From positions 53,715,131-53,779,130 of the forward strand of contig CM055268.1 of NCBI GenBank assembly GCA_029237695.1: a stretch of DNA of 64,000 nt, written 5' to 3'. This DNA is from Conchocele bisecta. Its lineage: Eukaryota; Mollusca; Bivalvia; Lucinida; Thyasiridae. A program made the translations under genes and the position numbers. Numbering within the stretch: position 1 is the first letter of the stretch; every line of letters starts with the position of its first letter. Positions 48,101 to 60,100 of the stretch are shown one piece after another. The notes under the pieces were generated by a model that saw nothing but the letters and a program-made list of their open reading frames with translations, was not told the origin of the DNA and searched no databases.

Positions 48101-51100
48101 AAGCAGTGGTCAAGCAGTGGACATCTGCACATGCTAGCCCATGCTTAGCACATGGTTCTCCCAGTTTCTATTGTTCTCTCTACAGGTAAGGTGTACAAAG
48201 CACACGAGAAAAGGTAAATACAGAGCAGAACGAGAAAAACAGGTCTTCATGCATTATTGTCCAGTTTGTAGAGTGCGCAAAACAAAAAAGGGAGATAACT
48301 GAAAAATTAGCTACGCAAGAGTTGTCATTCTTGTGCGCGACACACCTCCGGGTCGTGGTCTATGCATGTGTGAAGTTTCATGAAAATATTCCAAAGGGTG
48401 GTCGAGTTATGCTCCGGACAGGAAATCAGTGAGCGAAAACAAAAAAAAGGGAGATAACTAAAAAATTAGCTCTGCAAGAGTTGTCATTCTTGTGCACGAC
48501 ACACCTTCGGTTCGTGGTCTAATTGAATGTGTTAAGTTTCATAAAAATATTCCAAAGGGTGGTCGAGTTATGGTCAATCAGTGCGCGAAACAAAAAAGGG
48601 AGATAACTCAAAAATTAGCTATGCAAGAGTTGTCATTCTTGTGCGCGACACACCTTCGGGTCGTGGTCTATGCATGTGTGAAGTTTCATGAAAATATTCC
48701 AAAGGGTGTTCGAGTTATGCTCCGGACAAGAAGTGTCTGCGGCGGACGCGGACGCGGCGCGCTGTCAAATCCATAGTATCCCCCGACGGTAGTCCGGGGG
48801 ATACAATTATAAGATATTTACCGGAGCGTTAAAGTTTTTGAAGCACTAAGTATGTGACCTTGACCCTAGGCTTGGCGGGGGCAAGACGAACGTGGATTTG
48901 GCACAGGACGGTAGAGGACCATTGGAGCAATGTGTATATGAAATATGAAGCAGATTGGTCGAAGGATGAAGAAATTATGAGACATTTAACCGAGCGTTAA
49001 AGTTTTGTGACGGACGGACGGACGGACGGACGGACGGGATGGACGGACAAGGGTAACACTAAATGCCACCTCCACTATCGTGATGGGGCATAACAAGGTG
49101 TTCCATGAAGGAAACAGAAGTTATAAGATATTTACCCCAACGTTAAGTTTGTGAATGTGCTAAGTTTGTGACCTTGACCCTGGAGGTAAGGGTTGGGTGG
49201 TGGGTCATGGATTTGTTACAGCATGATAGAGGGTCATCTGAGGAATGCATGTATGAAATATCAAGGCGTTCCATGAAAGGAAACAGATGTTATAAGAAAT
49301 GTACCCAACGTTAAGTTTATGTATGTGCCAAGTTTGTGACCTTGTCCTTGAGGTAAGGGTTGGGTGGTGGGTCATGCATTTGCTACAGCATGATAGAGGG
49401 TCATCTGAGGAATGCATGTATGAAATAACAAGGTGTTCCATGAAAGGAAACAGAAGTTATAAGACATTTACCCCAAAGTTAAGTTTGTGAATGTGCTAAG
49501 TTTGTGACCTTGACCCTGGGGTAAGGGTTGGGTAGTGGGTCATGCATTTGCTACAGCATGATAGAGGGTCATCTGAGGAATACATGTATGAAATAACAAG
49601 GTGTTCCATGAAAGAAAACAGAAGTTATAAGACAATTACCCAACGTTAAGTTTGTGGACGACGCCGACGCTGACGCCGCCGACGACGCCGGCGGTATGCC
49701 ATAAGCTCTTCTGCACTTCGTGCAGGCGAGTTAAAAAGAGGGTGTTTTTTTTTGTCTAAAAAGTATGAAAATTAGTTGCAAAAAGTGCAAATCCTGATGA
49801 GACGGCTCGTCACGAGCCGGCTCATAGGATCTACACTTTTTTCCAATACAACTAGCCGGCTCATAGGATCTACACTTTTTTCCAATACAACTATACAGGC
49901 CTGTGGTGTTGAAAGGGTTAGAAATGTGTGTGGTGGTGGGGAGTTTGGCGACCTGTCTATAGCATCGGTATACTATTCTCTATTCTATCGGTATACTAAT
50001 GTTATGTGAGTATTACGATTATTTGTAATCCTATTTTAGGGGAAGGGGCCAATTGACTTTAACGCTTACCTGATTGAAATGACGATCATTTGACTAGAAT
50101 TAAATGATTCATTTGGCGCAAAAGTGAACATCATTTTTTTTTAAAGAAATGGCACTTTCAACAGGTAATATCTTATTTTTGTTAGTAAAGATCGTTATTT
50201 TAATGCGTTTTCAGTACAGCCATACCTCTTCTAGAATGAGCCAGAATGCACAAAATTACATGTACATTTCCGGGGGAGCATGCAACTGGACCCCCTTCGC
50301 TACCTCCCTCGCTCCGCGTGGTCAACCACCGCAGCGCTTTAATTTGTTTCTGGGGGAAGGCCTGGTGATGACATAGTATCCTACCATTGATACATGGCCA
50401 TCAAAATTCACCACAGCACCCACCTTACTGAGAGCTGGAGACACGATGGGGAATACATCTGTGAAGCGGTCTATGGAGAACGCTTCGAGGACGTGACCGA
50501 GGCAGGTAAGGGCCTCCAGCTTGTACTTCAGATTCTCCTTCTTACTCTCCCGTAACAGGGCCTCCATCACCTGGGGCAGTAATATGATTGATTGAATTTG
50601 TATTGCTTAATTTTGTTTGATTTATTTTAATTGTTTGATTGGTTCGAATTGATGAATTGTGACCGACTGATTTTCATTGATTGGTTGACATACAAGACAT
50701 ATATTGTACATAAGAACATGTTCAATTTTTCATGAAATGTCTTTACAGAAACTGTGACATTTCAATAAATGACATCGAAAGATGACAACATTTTCATAGA
50801 AGATTTCGCACTTGTGAAAATTTTGTCTGGTTTCGTCAAATTTTGTAAATATTTGTCATGAGATATCGCACATGTTCTTAGGTACAAAATGATCACATGG
50901 CGTGTCTCATATTATGATGGATTGATTGATAACGATGGACTGGTTGACTGATTTGCAATAATTGAATTTGATTGATTGATTGGGAGTTTACATCTGTTCA
51001 ACAACAAGGTCATATACAGATTGAAATGCACCTGTATATGCGGCGGATGGGGGTGGGGGAGGGGAGTACCATACAGTACTAAAATTACAATTAGAACATT

Positions 51101-54100
51101 CAGCATTGAAAAACAGTGTCCTAATCCACTGCCAAGCACCCTTACTGCACCGATCACATACAGTAGAACTTCGATAACTAGAACAGGTCTGGCTCGAACA
51201 CCATGGAAAACTCGAACTGGTTCGACTGTCCCGGCAAATTTCCTATATAATTCATGTAATAAAACACCTTAAACTCGAACTATGAATTACTCGAACAGTC
51301 GAACCTGTGGATTAGTCCCGTGGACGGTCAAACAGTGGTAATTACCGCTAATAACTCGAACAGGTAAGTCTGTGATCAGCTGTTTATCTAACGAGGTGCG
51401 AATTCCACCATTGCGGGCGGTCGCGTTGAGTAGTTTCCCTTGACGAGGGATGACATTAAATCACGAATCGCAAACAATAGCGGCGTGAATTAAGGGCGTT
51501 ATGATGTCCACGCTAATTAAGTGATTTGAACAAAATTCATTTTATGTAATGTTTAATTGGCAGTTGAGCGACTATTGACACATTTCTATGTCTATCGAGT
51601 GAATAATGCGTGCTTAGTTTGTGAATAAAACGAGACGAATTCGAGCAATCGTCATTCTATGACAACTATGTCTGAGAGTACACTAGTATCTGAGCAACTT
51701 GGCGAAGGACCTGGTCTAACCCGGGGGATACCCGTTTCGTTTCGTTTATATTTTCCGTTTGTATATTTATTCCAACCACTGTGCTATGTGCTATTTTTAG
51801 ACACTGGGAATACCAGTATTATGCATAGACGCAAAGCGGAACATAGCGGTTTATTTGACGTATAATTACATGTAAATATTGAATAAAACAGCAACTTTAC
51901 AATTGTATTTGTTATTTTTCATTTCTCCCTCCAAATGTAATGCATATACAATGGCATGTCACATCGGTCATCTCATATATTCACATAAGTGATTTTATTG
52001 ACTGAATGTGACAGTACATTTTTGAAACTTCATTCCCTCGAACTATGCATCGCTCGAACTCAAACTCGATTCCGTTGCCGGTTCGAGCGATCGAAGTTCT
52101 ACTGTAGCTCCAGGTGTGCATCCCTGTATCATTCAACCTTGAGGATGGATTCATCGTTGTACATACCCTCCCGTCTCAGGGAAAAATAATATGGTACACA
52201 TGACTGGACTGATTGGTTGACTGATAAGCGTTTTATATCTGTTAAACAGCAAGGTTACATACATATGGGAATGGGAAATTGGGCTAAATTACTATGATTA
52301 CTATACAAAATTAATACGATGTTTGCGATCAGTGTAGGCCCAGATCAGACTGTGCATCCTTACAGTCTGATCAGGGCCTACACTGATCGCCATGCACAGA
52401 GCCAGGTGTAGTGTATGTAGGTGGATGATCGGACCGGAGGATGTCATAGAGCAACTGTGACAGGATAGACGTACCTGGGGCAGGAAATCCTGTTTCCCAT
52501 CTTTGGTGTCCTTCAGGCTGTCACTGTAACAGATGCATACACATACCAAATCACACTGATTTACACAAAGACATAGAAGTATAAGTTTTCTTCAATCGGG
52601 TGCCAAATGAAACAAGAGGGCCATGATGGCCCTAATTCGCTCACCTGACTCCATGAACACCAGAGGAGAATGTGACATCGAGTTCATGTGTTTTAAAAAA
52701 ATTGTGCTATTTTTAGATGGCGGTCATCTTGATTAAGCGATGACTCTCATTTTACAAAATCTGAAAATGATTCACCCAGCATCGGCCATGTGGTTCCTGA
52801 GAAAAAGACGTTAAAAATCTTGAATAAATGGACCTTTTGGTGGCCATCATGGATGACATAATCATCCGATTCCAACAAATATTGCACCAGAGTGATCGCC
52901 TCATTGATACCTTCAATTTGATATATGACATGACCATATTCGGTCAAAAATAAAATTTGACCCCAATATGACCCCACGGGCCACGCCCATTTCTGACCCC
53001 GGGGTCACCATTTTAACAACTTTCAAATAGCAATGTACATCGATCATTCCTACCAAGTTTCGTCGAAATCCGGCTAGCGGTTCATGAGAAGATTTTTTAA
53101 GAATTTATGCTATTTTTAGACGGCGGCCATCTTGGATTAGCGATGACCTCCATTTTAACAAATCTGAAAAGGCTTCACCCATGGACCATAACTTTTAAGT
53201 TTGGCTACCATGGGCCTAGCGGTTCATGTGAAGAAGAATTTTGAAATCTCTAATAAAAGAACGACCTTTTGACATTTCGGCGGCCATCTTGGATGACATA
53301 ACCATCCGATTTGGACAAAAAATGCACCAGAGTGATCGCCTCATTGATACCTTCGATTTGATATATAACATGACCATATTTGGTCAAAAATAAAATTTGA
53401 CCCCACGGGCCACGCCCATTTTTGACCCCGGGGTCACCATTTTAACAACTTTGAAAGAGCATTGTATATCGATCATTCCTACCAAGTTTCGTCGAAATCC
53501 GGCTAGCGGTTCATGAGAAGAAGATTTTTTAAGAATTTATGCTATTTTTAGACGGCGGCCATCTTGGATTAGCGATGACCTCCATTTTAACAAATCTGAA
53601 AAGGCTTCACACATGGACCATAAATTTTAAGTTTGGCTACCATGGGCCAAGCGGTTCATGTGAAGAAGAATTTTGAAATCTCTAATAAAAGAACGTCCTT
53701 TTGACCTTTCGGCGGCCATCTTGGATGACATAATCATCCGATTTCGACAGAAAATGCACCAGAGTGATCGCCTCATTGATACCTTCAATTTGATATACGA
53801 CATGACCATATTCGGTCAAAAATAAAATTTGACCCCAATTTGACCCCACGGGCCACACCCATTTTTGACCCCGGGGACACCATTTTAACAACTTTGAAAG
53901 AGCAATGTACATCGATCATTCCTACCAAGTTTCGTCGAAATCCGGCAAGCGGTTCATGAGAAGAAGATTTTTTAAGAATTTATGCTATTTTTAGACGGCG
54001 GCCATCTTGGATTAGCGATGACCTCCATTTTAACAAATCTGAAAAGGCTTCACCCATGGACCATAACTTTTAAGTTTGGCTACCATGGGCCAAGCGGTTC

Positions 54101-57100
54101 ATGTGAAGAAGAATTTTGAAATCTCTAATAAAATTTGACCCCAATTTGACCCCACGGGCCACGCCCATTTTTGACCCCAGGGTCACCATTTTAACAACTT
54201 TGAAAGAGCAATGTACATCGATCATTCCTACCAAGTTTTGTCTAAATCCGGTTGGCAGTTCTTGAGAAGAAGATTTTTGAAGAATTTGTGCTATTTTTAG
54301 ACGGCGGCCATCTCGGATTACGTAACGACGTCATTTTAACAATTTTGTAATCCCCCTACCTAAGGACCATGACCATGAAGTTTGGTGACTATAGACCCAA
54401 TGGTTACCGAGGAGTAGACGTTTGAAAATGTTCACGGACGACGACGGACGACGGACGACGGACACATTGCGGTAACAATAGCTCACATGAGCTTCGCTCA
54501 GGTGAGCTAATAAAAAAAGCAACATGAATAGTTGTTGAAATGTACCTTATGCCATTTGCAACAATTGGATATACTGATCCTCTTGTACAGTGGATTGTAT
54601 TTGATTTATTGGAGGTTAAAGTCCTATCAACAGCTAAGGTCATTTAAAGCCGGGTAGTGCAGTGGAACCCCTCTAAATCGGACATAGAGAAAAGAGTGAG
54701 TGGTGCTTAATTTTGATAGGTTTCATTGCCATTTGTTTCCGATGATACTGTCTGTTCATGATGACAAAGCACCCACGCGTGTCTTGAAGTAGTCATATGC
54801 CTGTTTTACAGTGGTACCTCTCTAAACCGGACACCCTGGGGACCTCCCAGGGTGTCCGGTTTAGAGAGGTTCCACTGTACGATCAATAATCTTAGAATCA
54901 AATTGTTCTGCTGATGGCAATTACCCGGCAGCCTACTTGAGTGACTACATGGTGAACAGTGTAGGCTCTGATCTGACTGCACGGATGTGAGCAAACGTCG
55001 CAAGGTCACTTGTCTGGGAATACAGGTTGGAGGCTCCACCATATATATACATGTGGTTGGAAGAAATAGGGCCGATTTATGGCCAGTCTAGTACATGCGC
55101 CTGTGGAGCAGTCTACGTATGGACTTGTCAACAGCGATTTAAAACGCGAAAACAAAAGGAAATTTACTCTTTGATGAGTTTTTGCAGAGTATTTAGCAAA
55201 ACAGTCAAATTGCTCTACCTATTAAACTTTATCTGAAAACATTCATTTTCCACATTGAGGAATTTGAAAATTTGCGGACATGTACAGAAATATATTTTGG
55301 TGGACTCGTTCATTCGGCTGACCAACTCGCAAACTCATCGGTCCTTCCGAACGAACAAGTCAATAACCTATAATGACTGTGCTGCACTGATAGAATCATG
55401 ATCGGTGCAGATCCAGCTCAGACTGCGCAGGCCAATCTGGATCTACACTGGTCAAACATACCATCAGCACCATTTCTCCAGCCGCAAATAATGACAGGCA
55501 GTACATACCTACAGGACGTGCATACTGTCTGTAAGGCATGCAGCAGTGACTCCTGCAAACATATAGAAGGTGAAACTAGAAAATGTGTTCATAAAACACA
55601 GATGCCCCACATACGGCTTTGATAGTAAAACGAGGCAAAGTTCTGAGTCGAAAAGGGAGTCGAAATAAAAATCGAAATAAACATTGCGCATCTACTCATC
55701 ATAAGGAAGCTACATATCAATGTTCAGGTCTGTAGATAAATTTATAATAAATTTATTAATTTTTATTATGCTGAATTTATTACATTATCACAGCCATTTT
55801 GGCTGTGATAATGTAATAAATTCAGTATAATAATTCTGCATACTTTAAATCATCAAATGGTTTAAAAGTAATACGAGTTACAAGGTTGCTGACGGATGAA
55901 CGGACTATTGTGGTGTCAGAGGCATACAAAAGGGAAAGTGAATGGGTTTAATGTCATATAGAAACAGGATCACAGTTTAAAGTCTCATCCGACAGTGGGA
56001 TGGAAATACTAAGTAAGTATTTTTCATGCCTAGGGTGAGGATTGAACTCACAACCTCCCGTATTGAAGTGCAATGCCATATCCCATAGGTCATGGCACAT
56101 CCCTACACAATAGTGGGTGACCACAAGACTGCTGTACAACTAGCTCTGTAGCCGATTTCATCACCATTTCAAAGTATACTTTTCTAGCAAAGTATACTTT
56201 GAGGGAGAAATTTTAAATTTTAGGATAAATATATATTAATTTTTATTATACTGAATTTATTACATTATCACAGCCATTTTGGCTGTGATAATGTAATAAA
56301 TTAAGTATAATAATTCTGCATACTTTAAATCATCAAATATATACAACGGTTACTTCTATATGAAATAATGTATTTCGGGAAAAATAAATGATTACTCCCT
56401 CAAAGTATACTTTGCTAGAACTGTATACTTCGCAATTTTGATGAAATCGGTTACTGGTATGCGTCAGGCCAGCACAGCAAACCTAGACGAGAACAAACTA
56501 CTATCCATAGCTTTTAGCATGCTCAGAACAAGTTCCAAGTTGTTTGTAGTTCCCATTACATTGCTCGTTTATGGGCAAAATAAATGAGTATATTGTCAAA
56601 TGTATGCACATGTAATAAATATCATATTAAATCAACACAAATGTTAGATTCTATTTATTACATAAGACCAGCATCAAATTTAGGCTGTACTGATCACCCA
56701 TCATGTTTTCTGCAGTAATCACATCAGCAAATTCAATAAAATAGTGTATTATGAATTTAATCATTATACGATCAACTCCCATTTGTGACCACATTTTATG
56801 CAATAAAGCAAGCTACATAGCTACATTATAGCCAGTATATCCAGTCCAGTAGCCAATTTCATCAAAATTGCAAAGTATACTTTTCTAGCAAAGTATACTT
56901 TGAGGGAGTAATCATTTATTTTTCCTGAAATGCATTATTTCAAATAGAACTAACAAATGCATGTATTTCATGATTAAAAGTATGCAGAATTATTATACTG
57001 AATTTATTACATTATCACAGCCATAATGGCTGTGATAATGTAATAAATTCAGTATAATAAAAATTAATAAATTTATCCTTAAATTGAAAATTTCTCCCTC

Positions 57101-60100
57101 AAAGTATACTTTGCTACTAAAGTATACTTTGCAATGTTGATGAAATAGGCTACAGAGCTAGTTGTACAGCAGTCTTGTGGCTACAGGAGGTTCGGCTGTA
57201 TCAGTGTAACATGTACCTTGCCGGCCCAGGTGCGTCCCTGTAGCCCGACCAGCAGGGCAGACATGAGGTCCCCGAGATGTGGGTGGGTGAGGTTCGACCC
57301 CAGCTTGTCAGCCACGGTTGCCATGGCAGCGGCAGCCTGGGCCTTCGTTGTCCACGACTGCGACTGCAGGGTCGACTGGAGCAGCTGTACTATCTCCGCC
57401 ATGTACAGCTTAATACCGGCCTCCGTACCTGTATCACAATGTGTATAGTATAACACAAATATAACTAGAGGTTATGTTTGTAAATATGCATATGTCCCCC
57501 GTGTGATACTGGAGGCCGTTTACTGAACTTTGTATGACAAAAATGTTCGCAAGTGCAAAATTGTGATAGTTTGAAAATTCCACATTAACAATGTTTTCTT
57601 GCAAACAATTATTGAATTTACAGTTATTGAGTATAGGCTGCATGTGCAGCCTATGCTCAATAAATGTAAATCCATCAATTGAAATTTCCAGACGATCCTA
57701 AATTTGCACCTACGAACATTTTAGTCATACAAAGTTTAGTGAAACTGCCTCCTGGACCCTAACTGGAGAAATTGTTACAAACCTTTTAACGTAAATGTAC
57801 ACGGACTGACGTACATACGGACGGACGGAAGCTCACGAGAAATGCAATATCGCATAGGGGGCTTAATAAGAGATGTGTATTTACACATAAGTGACTGTAG
57901 AAATGGGGCTAAGGCGTTTATGACCAGTTTTGCTCCTGATATTTATTTCATCAGCCTCCAGATGATCTATAGAGTTTGTTAGAAGCAGGACATGCAAGTC
58001 CAAAGCTATGGTCATTGTAGGAATTGGAATTGTTACCAGGGTTGAATCTCATATTTCACCTGTACAAATGTCCATTCCAGTTATTTAGGGGCGTAAGTGA
58101 CGGACACATGCCAAAACACTATATGCCTATATGAATATATGCCGGCTGCACCGAGTTGTATGGTGTGTCAGATAATCGATGATGAAGGCAGGAATTTACC
58201 TGGTGTTATTTCCAGCCACACCTCCTCCCATGTAGACAGAATGTCAGCATCTTTCTTCGCCTCGTCTGGAAATTGACACGCCATGGTCTTATAGTGACAG
58301 TACAACTTCAACTTGCTGAACTAGTCTACTAAGAACATTAGTATGCAAACAATATTGATTTATAGCTGGTATACTCAGCTCGGACACAACCTTGTATCGT
58401 AACAAATGCAATACCAAGTTCAACGCTATAACGTCAATATTGTGGTGGCAAGTTCAGATGTTCGTTAGATAATAATAATTATCCTACTGAAATATATAAA
58501 CTATATTCAACACGAGCCTGTCGCCTACCTGTAGCCGATTTCATCAAAATTGCAAAATATACTTTACTAGCAAAGTATACTTTGAGGGAGTAATCATTTA
58601 TTTTTCCGGAAATGCATTATTTCATATAGAACTAACAAATGCATATATTTCATGATTAAAAGTATGCAGAATTATTATACTGAATTTATTACATTATCAC
58701 AGCCAAATTGGCTGTGATAATGTAATAAATTCAGTATAATAAAAATTAATAAATTTATCATAAAATTTAAAATTTCTCCCTCAAAGTATACTTTGCTACT
58801 AAAGTATACTTTGCAATGTTTGTGAAATGGGCTACTGAAGTTGACAACCTTTAAATAGCAATGCAAATGGCGTTATTCCACTCGCAAGGGAAGTAACCCT
58901 TGTAATTTATGCATAATGACCAATTCCGAGGTGAGACATACCCGACTTTTTCTCATGCATGGCGAGGAATGCGAGCGGCATGGCGAGGGTGGCGTGGCGC
59001 CTCAGGACGTCGGGGCTCTGCTGGCTGATGGCGTGGAGGGTCAGGCCACAGCCCGCATGGGCACTCTCCTCTGTGGGAGACAATATGGGTCGTGTATCCA
59101 TTATCCATTATTGTGTATGGGAATTTTTATACTGGTATTTCACATTTATACAGATACACAACATTTATACAGATACATGACATGAGAAACAAAGTTTGTT
59201 TTTCACTTTCGAGGAAAATAGATTGATACTAATATGTGAAACAGAACCAATAGTTATCGTTGGTAAATGAGTTAGTTGTCTGTTATTTTGCGTCCAAAGA
59301 AAATACCATAATTTCTGCCTTATCACGTATAAGAATTTTCCGAAATTTATTTTGTGTTCTCTGATGTTGATTACGAAAAATACCACAATTTCTATAAATA
59401 ATGCCGGAAGTTGATAACAATTGCAGAGCCTGAGCGGAATTGAGGGCACTGTTCTCTGTGGGAGGCAATATGGGCTGTGTAGGAGATTTTATCACTTATC
59501 AACTATGAGAACAGTGTCTGATTGAAATAGAAATTGTGCTATTTACCCAATTTATTTATTTGACATGTATTGCGCAGTTATAATTACACAAATTCAACTT
59601 GTTAAATGTAGTCTCACTATCCGACTAGTTTTCAATTAAGCAATTGCCAAAAGGATAGAGATAACTGATGGATACAAACCACAATCTGACAAAATCACGC
59701 TTTTTGCCATTACACCCAGTCTGATCAGGGTCTTCACTGTTCGCAATTTGCTCAGTGATTCCAGCAAATAAAGATATTTATTAAAAGCCAGCACAAGCTG
59801 ATCAGAAGCTACACTGGTCACAAATGCAATAAGCCAAGTTTTTCAGGATCGTCGCCAAAATCTCACCTTCCTTCTCGAGATACCAGGACCTCATCCTCAT
59901 GATCAACTTCTCCACACTGCTGTCCTTCGCAATCTGTATAAACAGAGCTAGAATTAACAAGCAGCCACCGCACGGACCGACCGACAAAAACATGAATTCT
60001 TTCAACACAACACACCTCTATCCTTATACAGTGTCAATCCAAATGGGCCAGCTCATAGCAAATGTCAGTTTCTGTACATATTCTTCATGAAATATTGCAC

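Noticed and set aside
43466..49734. CRISPR-like array
   Set aside because: Units are contiguous tandem repeats without unique spacers, in animal DNA.
50149..50376. 75-codon plus-strand frame next to ECPAS exon 9
   Set aside because: It contains a GGACCCCCTTCGCTACCTCC-type repeat tail and has no domain; it looks like a transposon fragment.
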